Source of the DNA: Paracoccaceae bacterium | GTDB lineage: Bacteria; Pseudomonadota; Alphaproteobacteria; Rhodobacterales; Rhodobacteraceae | DNA length: 50,148 nt | NCBI GenBank assembly: GCA_021648025.1 | Contig: JAKITO010000021.1 | Coordinates: forward strand, 1-50,148 | Direction of reading: 5' to 3' | Part shown: positions 25,781 through 34,200 of the stretch, piece after piece | Layout of the letters: each line of letters starts with the position of its first letter | How positions within the stretch are numbered: the first letter of the stretch is position 1 | Made by a program: the position numbers and the translations under genes | The notes under the pieces: generated by a model | What the model was told of the DNA's origin: nothing | The model's database searches: none | What the model saw: only the letters and a program-made list of their open reading frames with translations

Positions 25781-26584
25781 GTGAATACCTCTGTGAAACC
25801 GATTGATAGCGGCCCGGCTGGAAACCACCCAAAATCCGTGGCCGACGCGCTGTCGGCCCAGATGGCACAAACCTCACGCGGGCCGCGGTGCACCAAACGC
25901 ACTGCGGCCCGCATATCCATCATGAACATCATCCGCTCGGGCATTGTAAAACCCGGTGACCTGCTTCCCTCGGAAATCGAGCTTACCAAAATCCTGGGGG
26001 TGAGTCTGGGCACGGTGCAGGCGGCGCTACGCGGGCTTCAGGATATCGGCACGATTGTGCGTCGGCGCGGCGACGGCACCCGCGTCGCCTCGGGCGAGCC
26101 GTTTGCCGAAACCATCTGGCATTTCCGCTTCATGTCCAGAGAGGATGGTTCCCCGCTCAGGATCACTGATCAGAAAACCCGGGTAGACACGGTGTCCACC
26201 CACGGCATCTGGTCGGACCACCTGGGACAGTGCGCACAATATGTTCGCATCTGGCGAATTCTGACCTTGCAGAACAACGTCCAAGTGGGCGCTGAAATGT
26301 TCCTGGACAGTTCTTTGGCAAAGGGTCTGGGGGAAACAAATGCTTCGGATCTGACCCATATAAATATCCGTCCCTATCTGGAGGAAACATTTGGCCTGAC
26401 CACCGCGCGTGCCTCGCATTTTGTCCAGACAACCGAGTTGAGCCGGAAGACTGCCAGGAAATTCAATCTGTCGCCTGAAGGCATTTATTATGAAATTCAC
26501 GCGAAAACGTTTTCGGCCACCCAAACGCCAATTTATTTTCAGCGTATTTTTGCGGCCATAAATGATTGCGCCTTGTTGCTTTAG
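25781..26584 (+). CDS. GntR-family regulator with UTRA domain (HutC type)
   Basis: About 267 residues from a GTG; the open frame reaches back to 25709 and the true start is uncertain. The winged helix is present in ISIMNIIRSGIVKPGDLLPSEIELTKILGVSLGTVQAALRGLQDIGTIVRRRGDGTRV. The C-terminal half is a UTRA effector domain with QYVRIWRI, GAEMFLDSSL and EIHAKTFSATQTPIYFQRIF. It follows the TRAP permease on the same strand and is the natural regulator of the ComA-like/TRAP/DUF3604 cluster. The inducer is probably the transported acid or a product of it. Confidence 0.85.
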   Translation: MNTSVKPIDSGPAGNHPKSVADALSAQMAQTSRGPRCTKRTAARISIMNIIRSGIVKPGDLLPSEIELTKILGVSLGTVQAALRGLQDIGTIVRRRGDGTRVASGEPFAETIWHFRFMSREDGSPLRITDQKTRVDTVSTHGIWSDHLGQCAQYVRIWRILTLQNNVQVGAEMFLDSSLAKGLGETNASDLTHINIRPYLEETFGLTTARASHFVQTTELSRKTARKFNLSPEGIYYEIHAKTFSATQTPIYFQRIFAAINDCALLL

Positions 26585-26603
26585 GGTCCGGAGCATGTTT
26601 TTG

Positions 26604-26768
26604 CGCCGAAGCCCTGAATGAGGCCATCGCCAAATATGGCAACCCACGAAATAGAGACCCCGGATAAGGCCTGTGAAAGAAAACCAAAACCTGTGAAAAT
26701 GGCGGCCTGAATGAAACCATGATCCATCTAAAACCGGCTGCCAGCTGGTCGAAATAGTAGGATCACCT
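26604..26768 (+). mobile_element. IS3-family insertion-sequence remnant, internally deleted (copy B)
   Basis: A transposase OrfB piece CAEALNEAIAKYGNP (the integrase-core segment of IS3 OrfB) is joined after a few codons to TPDKACERKPKPVKMAA stop, the OrfB C-terminus. The region between, about 100 residues in intact elements, is missing. The last 113 bases match copy A at 13466-13578. It is a dead relic lying just before secE, where alphaproteobacteria often have tRNA-Trp. No tRNA was found in this gap. Confidence 0.6.
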
Positions 26769-26896
26769 CTGTGCGCGACAGGTCCAAATCCAGTGGCGCG
26801 TGGGTGGCGCGTGGCCCGCATTTCAACCAGCACCTTGAATTCAGCGCAATGCCCGGTTATGTGCGCCATACCCGCAATCAAAAAAGAATCCCAGAC

Positions 26897-27094
26897 ATGG
26901 CTATCTCCAATCCGATCCAGTTCATCCAGCAAGTTCGCGCCGAAGTGTCCAAGGTCGTCTGGCCGACCCGTCGCGAGGTGTTTTTGACCACCATCATGGT
27001 GTTCATCATGGCCGCGCTGACCGCTGTATTCTTTGCAATTGTGGATATTCTGATCCGCTCCGGGTTGCAGGGTATTCTGGGCATGTTTGGCTAA
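26897..27094 (+). CDS. secE: Preprotein translocase subunit SecE
   Basis: 65 residues, the short single-span form usual outside enteric bacteria. An amphipathic helix NPIQFIQQVRAEVSKVVWPTRREVF carries the conserved VWPTR, followed by one membrane span, TTIMVFIMAALTAVFFAIVDIL. It belongs to the SecYEG channel. The ribosome-binding site is weak (AAAGAAT). Its last 23 bases are repeated with three changes at 27653-27675, on the far side of a pseudogene, so secE is unusually far (about 820 bases) from nusG. Confidence 0.95.
   Translation: MAISNPIQFIQQVRAEVSKVVWPTRREVFLTTIMVFIMAALTAVFFAIVDILIRSGLQGILGMFG
27070..27092 (+). repeat. Direct repeat, left copy (secE 3' end)
   Basis: The 23 bases at the secE 3' end, containing the exact 14-mer GGGCATGTTTGGCT, recur at 27653-27675 with 20 of 23 identical. 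The two copies bracket about 560 bases of foreign-looking sequence. Confidence 0.65.
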
Positions 27095-27144
27095 GGCCCT
27101 TCTAAATGCCTTCCCCGTAACGACCGCCCTTTCATGCCGCCCGG

Positions 27145-27560
27145 ATGAGGCTGACTTGGAACGAAACCCACGTCCGCGCCGCCGTGTTCGCGCAAGACGA
27201 GGCAAACGCCCATTCCGAAAAGGGCGACCCCAATCTTTTACAACACGTTCTGCTACTCAAAATTTTGGCAGCCAAATTTACGCTACTGCAAGAGAACATT
27301 TTCTCTGTGCCATTCAAGGGCTTCTTCCAAAACCCAAAGCCTTTTTGTCACAGCTTCCCGAATAGGCGAGCCATGAAGGTTCTTAAGGAACTCGTCACCT
27401 TCAAGTGACCCGGTGCACTCCGGTACGGGCGGTGGGCCAGATGTATCGCCGTTCGGGTTTCGACAATGACCGCGAACGGGTCGAACATTTGTTTGCGATG
27501 TATGAACAGATGGATAAGCTGCTGTTGGTCAAAAACCCGCGTAAACGGCGCAAGGGTTAA
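27145..27560 (+). pseudogene. Collapsed class I SAM-dependent DNA methyltransferase (both ends, interior deleted)
   Basis: The start reads MRLTWNETHVRAAVFAQ ... AHSEKG, then, after a one-base frame change, PQSF. This matches the N-terminal pattern RLTWNEIRARAAxFA ... EKGETQSFYNxFF of large type IIG/MmeI-like DNA methyltransferases, as I remember that family. The end, MYRRSGFDNDRERVEHLFAMYEQM followed by a basic tail, matches the C-terminal YRKxxFxSDRERVEHLFxLYE pattern of the same family. Intact proteins are about 900 residues; here about 415 bases remain in two frames with a stop between. It looks like a restriction-modification gene lost by internal deletion. Confidence 0.6.
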
Positions 27561-27652
27561 GGGCGGGTTGTTGTACAAAACGCACAAAACAGCTTTTGAA
27601 CCCGGTACAAAAGGGTCAATCCATCGGAAGCCCTGATCCGTACTGAAAGATT

Positions 27653-27675
27653 GGGTGTTACGGGCATGTTTGGCT
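27653..27675 (+). repeat. Direct repeat, right copy (partial secE 3' end)
   Basis: A second, slightly diverged copy of the secE 3' end (three differences). The 240 bases from here to nusG contain the nusG leader and no further recognisable gene. Confidence 0.6.
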
Positions 27676-27913
27676 GGGGGATCGGATGGGGGCTGAATTG
27701 CGCGTCAAATTGGTGGGCCAAAAAGTACCTAAACCTCTTGATAAGCCTGCCATTCGGGCGTAAGTGACGGCCTATTCCCAATGAAAGGCGTGCGACGATT
27801 CGTGTTGCGCGCCGCTTTTGTTCGGAGGCGAAGGTGGGATAACCACCTGAAAAGTATCGGAATATTCGGTGAGCCTTAGGGGTGACCGGGCAGTTTAAAG
27901 GCGGACAGGTTCA

Positions 27914-28447
27914 ATGGCGAAACGGTGGTATTCGGTCAGCGTTCTCTCAAACTATGAGAAAAAGATCGCAGAACAGATTCGCACTTCGGCCGCCGAGACC
28001 GGTCTTGAGGACGAAATCGACGAGGTTCTGGTGCCCACCGAAGAGGTGATAGAAGTGCGCCGGGGCAAGAAGGTGACGACCGAACGACGGTTCATGCCGG
28101 GGTATGTTTTGGTGCATATGGAGATGTCGGACCAAGGCTATCATTTGATCAACTCAATCAACAGGGTAACGGGGTTTCTGGGTCCACAGGGACGCCCGAT
28201 GCCGATGCGCGACGCCGAGGTGAATGTACTGTTGAACCGGGTGCAAGAGGGCGAGGATTCGCCGCGCACCCTGATCCACTACGAGATTGGCGAGAAGGTC
28301 AAAGTCAACGACGGTCCGTTCGAGGATTTCGATGGCATGGTCGAGGAAGTGGACGAAGACAACCAGCGCCTGAAGGTGACGGTGTCGATCTTTGGCCGCG
28401 AGACGCCGGTGGAATTGGAATTCACTCAGGTTACCAAGCAAATCTGA
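27914..28447 (+). CDS. nusG: Transcription termination/antitermination factor NusG
   Basis: 177 residues. The NGN domain starts [21 protein letters not shown] and includes the [28 protein letters not shown]-polymerase-contact region and VTGFLG. The C-terminal KOW domain has [48 protein letters not shown]. It links RNA polymerase to Rho or to ribosomal protein S10. It heads the rplKAJL-rpoBC gene string. A long leader from 27676 precedes it. Confidence 0.97.
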   Translation: MAKRWYSVSVLSNYEKKIAEQIRTSAAETGLEDEIDEVLVPTEEVIEVRRGKKVTTERRFMPGYVLVHMEMSDQGYHLINSINRVTGFLGPQGRPMPMRDAEVNVLLNRVQEGEDSPRTLIHYEIGEKVKVNDGPFEDFDGMVEEVDEDNQRLKVTVSIFGRETPVELEFTQVTKQI

Positions 28448-28453
28448 GGGGGT

Positions 28454-28477
28454 GGTGGGTTGAAAACCCACCCTACG
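28454..28477 (+). repeat. GTAGGGTG-type palindromic repeat 1 (nusG-rplK gap)
   Basis: GGTGGGTT-GAA-AACCCACC hairpin followed by CTACGG. It belongs to the same family as the repeats at 29740, 31016 and 35434. All lie in intergenic gaps. Confidence 0.65.
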
Positions 28478-28573
28478 GCAGAAATGCCGTTCATTTGTGG
28501 GAGGTTAGGGCGCGCGCGTCTGAACCGGACCACAGCAACTGAATGGGACGATGACGCGTCATCGTTGTTATGG

Positions 28574-28589
28574 GGCGGGTAAGACCGCC
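28574..28589 (+). promoter_or_regulatory. Small GGCGG/CCGCC hairpin in the rplK leader
   Basis: GGCGG pairs with CCGCC around a GTAAGA loop, followed by TTTAAGGAGAAGG and the rplK start. A near copy precedes rplJ (29997-30012), suggesting a shared r-protein leader motif. Confidence 0.4.
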
Positions 28590-28610
28590 AATGTTTAAGG
28601 AGAAGGCCAC

Positions 28611-29036
28611 ATGGCCAAGAAGCTAGTCGGTACGATGAAATTGCAGGTGCCTGCAGGTCAGGCAAACCCGTCGCCGCCCGTAGGCCCGGCGTTGGGTCAG
28701 CGCGGCATCAACATCATGGAATTCTGCAAGGCGTTCAACGCCAAGACGGCTGATCTTGAGCCGGGCGCCCCATGCCCGACCATCATCACCTATTATCAGG
28801 ACAAGTCGTTCACCATGGATATCAAGACGTCTCCGGCGTCGTATTTCCTGAAAAAGGCGGCCAAGCTGAAGTCCGGCGCGGCCACTCCATCGCGTGAGAT
28901 TGTTGGTTCGGTAACCGTGGCGCAGGTCAAGGAAATCGCCGAGGCGAAGATGAAAGACCTGAACGCCAACGATATCGAAGGCGCGATGAAGATCATCCTG
29001 GGCTCGGCCCGGTCCATGGGCATTGAGGTGAAGTAA
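28611..29036 (+). CDS. rplK: 50S ribosomal protein L11
   Basis: 141 residues. The N-terminal domain has [38 protein letters not shown], with the proline-rich thiostrepton/L7-L12-stalk surface, and the C-terminal 23S-binding domain has [21 protein letters not shown] and [24 protein letters not shown]. Only one base separates it from rplA, as in the usual L11 operon. The start is preceded by AAGGAGAAGG. Confidence 0.98.
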   Translation: MAKKLVGTMKLQVPAGQANPSPPVGPALGQRGINIMEFCKAFNAKTADLEPGAPCPTIITYYQDKSFTMDIKTSPASYFLKKAAKLKSGAATPSREIVGSVTVAQVKEIAEAKMKDLNANDIEGAMKIILGSARSMGIEVK

Positions 29037-29037
29037 G

Positions 29038-29736
29038 ATGGCAAAGTTTGGAAAACGGACCCGCGCCGCACGCGAAGCTTTTGCTGGCAAATCCAACCTG
29101 TCGGTTGAGGATGCTGTTGCTTTGGTCAAAGGCAATGCCAAGGCCAAGTTTGATGAAACGGTTGAAATTGCCATGGTGCTGGGGGTTGATCCCCGCCACG
29201 CGGACCAGATGGTTCGCGGCGTAATCGGCCTGCCCAACGGAACTGGCAAGACAGTACGTGTTGCTGTGTTTGCCCGGGACGCGAAGGCGGACGAGGCCAA
29301 AGCGGCGGGTGCCGACATTGTTGGTGCCGAGGACCTGATGGAGATCGTTCAGGGCGGCAAGATCGACTTTGATCGCTGCATTGCCACGCCGGATATGATG
29401 CCGGTTGTTGGTCGTCTGGGCAAGGTACTTGGCCCGCGTAATCTGATGCCAAACCCCAAGGTTGGCACGGTGACCATGGATGTGGCGGCGGCTGTCAAAG
29501 CGGCCAAAGGCGGCGAAGTGCAATTCCGGGTTGAAAAGGCCGGGGTTATTCATGCTGGTGTCGGCAAATCGTCGTTTGATGCGGCCAAGCTGGTTGAAAA
29601 TATCCGCGCCTTTATTGATGCGGTTGCCAAGGCCAGGCCTGCCGGTGCCAAGGGCACCTATATGAAAAAGATTTCGCTAAGCTCGACCATGGGTCCGGGT
29701 GTTAGCGTCGATGTGGCAAGTGCTGCGGGCGAATAA
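29038..29736 (+). CDS. rplA: 50S ribosomal protein L1
   Basis: 232 residues, standard length. Landmarks are [37 protein letters not shown], then [22 protein letters not shown], the conserved RNA-binding loop, and [22 protein letters not shown]1 binds the 23S stalk and in many bacteria represses its own operon at the rplK leader. It is followed by a long gap with palindromes before rplJ. Confidence 0.98.
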   Translation: MAKFGKRTRAAREAFAGKSNLSVEDAVALVKGNAKAKFDETVEIAMVLGVDPRHADQMVRGVIGLPNGTGKTVRVAVFARDAKADEAKAAGADIVGAEDLMEIVQGGKIDFDRCIATPDMMPVVGRLGKVLGPRNLMPNPKVGTVTMDVAAAVKAAKGGEVQFRVEKAGVIHAGVGKSSFDAAKLVENIRAFIDAVAKARPAGAKGTYMKKISLSSTMGPGVSVDVASAAGE

Positions 29737-29739
29737 TTC

Positions 29740-29798
29740 CGTAGGGTGCGTGCTTGCACGCACCAACGCGAATGGTGCGTGCAAGCACGCACCCTACG
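29740..29798. repeat. GTAGGGTG-type palindromic repeat 2: 26-bp perfect inverted repeat (rplA-rplJ gap)
   Basis: Bases 29740-29765 (beginning CGTAGGGTGCGTGC) are the exact reverse complement of 29773-29798, around a seven-base centre. Each arm is itself nearly palindromic (GGTGCGTGC/GCACGCACC), so a four-way symmetric element can form. It begins four bases after the rplA stop and may also end the rplKA message. Confidence 0.85.
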
Positions 29799-29821
29799 AA
29801 TTCCGGGGAAACCTGGAATAG

Positions 29822-30012
29822 CAGGGCCAGACGAACGGCCCTGTTCTGTCCGAGACGGAGGGTTTGGGGATATCCCCGAATAATTCCTTCCTGAGATGGG
29901 AAACGAGATTTTGAAGTCACCCCAAGTGGTGGTTTTGGCTCGGGACCCTGAAATTGGACCCGAAGCCGTGGGGCAACCCACGGTAAACTGAGAGCCGGCG
30001 GTAAGACCCGCC
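29822..30012 (+). promoter_or_regulatory. Putative L10 (rplJ) leader RNA region
   Basis: Several hairpins stack up before rplJ: CAGGGCC/GGCCCTG (29822-29828, 29837-29843), GGGGATATCCCC, CCGTGGG-GCAA-CCCACGG (29966-29983, GNRA tetraloop) and GGCGG/CCGCC (29997-30012). The L10/L12 complex represses rplJL at such a leader in other bacteria. The exact kink-turn was not resolved by eye. Confidence 0.5.
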
Positions 30013-30029
30013 ATAATTGGAGTGAAACT

Positions 30030-30548
30030 GTGGATAGAGCCCAGAAAGAGAAAGTGGTCGAGGAACTCGGCCAGATCTTCGAAAGCTCTGGCGTCGTGGT
30101 GGTTTCCCACTACGTCGGTCTGACAGTTGCCGAAATGCAGGATCTGCGCGCGCGTGCACGCGAAGCGGGTGGATCTGTGCGTGTTGCCAAGAACAGGCTT
30201 GCCAAAATCGCCCTGAAGGGTGCTCCGTGTGAATCGATCGCAGAGCTTCTGACGGGTATGACCGTTCTGACCTATTCCGAGGATCCCGTGGCAGCCGCCA
30301 AGGTAGCCGAGGGTTTTGCCAAGGAGAACAAAAAGTTCATAATCCTTGGCGGGGCAATGGGTGAGAACGCTCTGGACCGGGCCGGTGTCAAGGCCGTGTC
30401 GAACATGCCATCACGTGACGAGCTTATTGCTTCGATCGCTGGTTGTATCGGCGCACCTGCATCGAATATCGCCGGGGCCATTGGCGCACCTGCAAGCAAC
30501 ATCGCAAGCATCCTTACGACCGTTGAAGAACGGGCAGAGGCTGCATAA
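30030..30548 (+). CDS. rplJ: 50S ribosomal protein L10
   Basis: 172 residues from a GTG start with GGAG ten bases upstream. Landmarks are [52 protein letters not shown], and the L7/L12-binding C-terminal helix. Near the end, [25 protein letters not shown] holds an exact duplicate of GAPASNIA; most alphaproteobacterial L10 proteins have one such turn, so this is a small in-frame duplication or a local variant. It anchors the L7/L12 dimers on the ribosomal stalk. Confidence 0.97.
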   Translation: MDRAQKEKVVEELGQIFESSGVVVVSHYVGLTVAEMQDLRARAREAGGSVRVAKNRLAKIALKGAPCESIAELLTGMTVLTYSEDPVAAAKVAEGFAKENKKFIILGGAMGENALDRAGVKAVSNMPSRDELIASIAGCIGAPASNIAGAIGAPASNIASILTTVEERAEAA

Positions 30549-30626
30549 GCGTTGGCACTGAATGATCGGCGTTGGGAACCATCCTGATGTTGGAACACAA
30601 AAACTGTAACGGAAAGAGCTGATAAA

Positions 30627-31001
30627 ATGGCTGATCTGAAGAAAATGGCAGAAGAGATCGTTGGTCTCACCCTGTTGGAAGCACAAGAACTGAAAACCAT
30701 CCTCAAAGACGAGTATGGCATCGAGCCCGCCGCAGGCGGCGCTGTGATGATGGCAGCCGGTGGCGACGCCGGTGGCGATGCGGCCGAGGAAAAGACCGAA
30801 TTTGACGTGATCCTGAAAAGCCCGGGCGCGTCAAAAATTGCTGTGATCAAAGAAGTTCGCGCCCTTACCGGTCTTGGTCTGAAAGAAGCCAAGGATCTGG
30901 TTGAATCCAACGGCAAGGTCAAAGAAGGCGTGTCGAAAGACGAAGCCGAAGAAGTCAAAGGCAAGCTGGAAGCAGCTGGCGCCGAAGTCGAAGTCGCGTA
31001 A
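30627..31001 (+). CDS. rplL: 50S ribosomal protein L7/L12
   Basis: 124 residues. N-terminal dimerisation domain ([33 protein letters not shown]), an Ala/Gly hinge ([18 protein letters not shown]), and the C-terminal factor-binding domain with [38 protein letters not shown]. It recruits and activates the translational GTPases. It ends the rplJL pair; a structured gap separates it from rpoB. Confidence 0.98.
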   Translation: MADLKKMAEEIVGLTLLEAQELKTILKDEYGIEPAAGGAVMMAAGGDAGGDAAEEKTEFDVILKSPGASKIAVIKEVRALTGLGLKEAKDLVESNGKVKEGVSKDEAEEVKGKLEAAGAEVEVA

Positions 31002-31015
31002 ATTACGCGGCGGGT

Positions 31016-31066
31016 GGCGGGGTGAACCCCGCCCTACGGACTATTTGTAGGGTGGGTGAAAACCCA
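31016..31066. repeat. GTAGGGTG-type palindromic repeat 3 (rplL-rpoB gap)
   Basis: Two hairpins, GGCGGGG-TGAA-CCCCGCC (31016-31033) and TGGGT/ACCCA (31053-31066), are joined by an inverted CCCTAC...GTAGGG pair. This is the same layout as the rpoB-rpoC repeat. Confidence 0.65.
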
Positions 31067-31081
31067 ACTATCGCGAAAATT

Positions 31082-31201
31082 GGCTGGCTCTGGGGAATTT
31101 GCCGGGGCCAGCCGAACCTGTCTTGGAAAGCGCCCCGGAAACGGGGTCTTTTCCAAGGCGCGGTTCAACGGATCGGGAGGCCACCATTCGGGACGGTGGC
31201 C
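31082..31201 (+). promoter_or_regulatory. Three consecutive hairpins in the rplL-rpoB intercistronic region
   Basis: GGCTGGC/GCCAGCC (31082-31113), a long CTTGGAAA...TTTCCAAG stem with inner CCCCG-GAAA-CGGGG (31122-31157), and GGCCACC/GGTGGCC (31179-31201). E. coli has a transcription attenuator and an RNase III processing site at this position, so a similar role in reducing rpoBC relative to rplJL is likely. Confidence 0.6.
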
Positions 31202-31297
31202 ATGAATTGATCCGAATTGCGCTGTCTCGTAGGGCCAAGATGTCGTTGCCCGGCGGCATCCTTGACCGGTGAGAAATTAAATAAGGTGACATCTGAT

Positions 31298-34200
31298 ATG
31301 GCTCGAAGCTTTATTGGCCAGAAACGTCTTCGCAAGTACTATGGTAAAATTCGCGAAGTTTTGGAAATGCCGAACCTGATCGAGGTTCAAAAATCCTCAT
31401 ATGATCTGTTCCTGAACTCGGGCGAGGCTGACACGCCGACCGAGGGTGAAGGCATCATGGGGGTGTTCCAGTCGGTCTTCCCGATCAAGGATTTCAACGA
31501 AACCAGCGTGCTGGAATTCGTGAAATACGATCTGGAAAAGCCAAAGTACGACGTTGAGGAATGTCAGCAGCGCGACATGACCTATTCCGCGCCGTTGAAA
31601 GTCACCCTGCGCCTGATCGTGTTTGATGAGGACATCGACACCGGCAACAAATCGGTCAAGGACATCAAGGAACAGGACGTTTTCATGGGCGACATGCCCC
31701 TGATGACGCCCAACGGCACGTTTGTTGTCAACGGCACCGAGCGGGTGATCGTTTCCCAGATGCACCGGTCGCCGGGCGTGTTCTTTGATCACGACAAAGG
31801 CAAGACGCACAGCTCGGGTAAGCTGTTGTTTGCCTGTCGCATCATCCCTTATCGCGGTTCGTGGCTGGATTTTGAGTTTGACGCCAAGGATATCGTGTTC
31901 GCCCGGATCGACCGTCGCCGCAAACTGCCGGTGACGACGCTTTTGTTTGCTCTGGGGCTGGACCAGGAAGGCATCATGGATGCCTATTATAAGACGGTTT
32001 CTTATAAGCTGAAGAAGAACAAGGGCTGGGTCACACCGTTTTTCCCCGAACGTGTTCGTGGCACCCGTCCGACTTATGATCTGGTGGATGCCAAAACCGG
32101 CGAAGTGCTGTTTGAGGCGGGCAAAAAGGTCACGCCACGCGCGGTCAAAAAGCTGATCGACGAGGGCAAGGTCAAGAACCTGCTGGTGCCGTTTGAGCAT
32201 ATTGTCGGCAAGTTTGCCGCCAAGGACATCATCAACGAAGAAACCGGCGCGATCTATGTCGAAGCCGGGGATGAACTGACGCTTGAGTATGACAAGGAAG
32301 ACACCCTGATCGGCGGCACGGCGCAAGAGCTGATTGATGCCGGTATCACCGACATTCCGGTGCTTGACATCGACAATGTCAATGTTGGTCCCTACATGCG
32401 CAACACCATGGCGGCAGACAAGAACATGAACCGCGATAGCGCACTCATGGATATCTACCGCGTCATGCGCCCGGGCGAGCCGCCCACGGTTGAGGCCGCA
32501 TCGAACCTGTTTGACACGCTGTTCTTTGACAGCGAACGTTATGACCTTTCCACCGTTGGCCGGGTCAAGATGAACATGCGTCTGGCGCTGGATGCCGAAG
32601 ATACCCAACGTACCTTGCGGCGCGAAGACATTGTCGCCTGCATCAAGGCGCTGGTTGATCTGCGTGACGGACGTGGCAGCATTGATGACATCGACCACCT
32701 TGGCAACCGCCGGGTGCGTTCGGTTGGCGAGTTGATGGAAAACCAGTATCGCGTTGGTTTGCTGCGCATGGAGCGGGCGATCAAGGAACGGATGAGTTCC
32801 GTCGAGATTGACACCGTGATGCCGCAAGACCTGATCAACGCCAAGCCAGCCGCGGCGGCAGTGCGGGAATTCTTTGGGTCTTCGCAATTGTCTCAGTTCA
32901 TGGACCAAACCAACCCTCTGTCAGAAGTGACGCACAAGCGTCGCTTGTCAGCCCTTGGGCCAGGTGGTCTGACCCGCGAACGTGCCGGATTTGAGGTGCG
33001 CGATGTGCATCCAACGCATTACGGTCGTATGTGCCCGATTGAAACGCCGGAAGGGCCGAACATTGGTCTGATCAACAGCCTTGCGACGTTTGCACGGGTC
33101 AACAAGTACGGCTTTATCGAAACGCCGTACCGTGTGGTCAAAGATGGCCATGTAACGGACGAAGTGCATTACATGTCCGCGACCGAAGAAATGCGTCACA
33201 CCGTGGCGCAGGCCAACGCGCAGTTGGACGAAAATGGCAATTTCATCAACGATCTGGTGTCGACGCGGAAATCGGGCGACTATACCTTGAGCCTGCGTGA
33301 AAACGTGGACCTGATCGATGTCAGTCCCAAGCAGTTGGTTTCGGTTGCCGCATCGCTTATTCCGTTCCTTGAGAATGACGATGCCAACCGTGCCCTGATG
33401 GGGTCGAACATGCAACGTCAGGCGGTTCCGCTGCTGCGGGCCGAGGCACCATTGGTTGGTACCGGCATCGAAGAAGTTGTGGCACGGGATTCCGGCGCCG
33501 CCTATATGGCCAAACGCGGCGGGATCATTGACCAGGTGGATGCGCAGCGGATCGTTGTGCGCGCAACCGAGGACCTGGGCCTTGGCGACGCGGGTGTTGA
33601 TATCTACCGCATGCGTAAATTCCAGCGGTCGAACCAGAACACTTGTATCAACCAGCGGCCATTGGTCAAAGTGGGTGATACGGTGATCAAGGGTCAGGTG
33701 ATCGCCGACGGTCCGTCCACGGATATGGGCGAATTGGCTCTGGGCAAAAACGTGGTTGTCGCGTTTATGCCGTGGAATGGCTACAACTACGAAGACTCGA
33801 TCCTGATTTCCGAACGGGTTTCGCGTGATGACGTCTTTACCTCGATCCATATCGAGGAATTTGAGGTTGCGGCCCGCGATACCAAGCTGGGACCAGAAGA
33901 GATTACCCGCGATATTCCCAACGTCGGTGAGGAAGCCCTGCGCAACCTTGACGAGGCGGGCATCGTGTATATTGGCGCGGACGTAGTACCGGGCGATATT
34001 CTGGTGGGTAAGATCACGCCAAAAGGCGAAAGCCCGATGACGCCTGAGGAAAAGCTGTTGCGGGCGATCTTTGGTGAAAAGGCCTCGGACGTGCGCGATA
34101 CTTCGTTGCGGGTCAAACCGGGTGATTTCGGCACGGTTGTCGAGGTCCGGGTATTCAACCGCCACGGTGTTGAGAAAGACGAACGTGCGTTGCAGATCGA

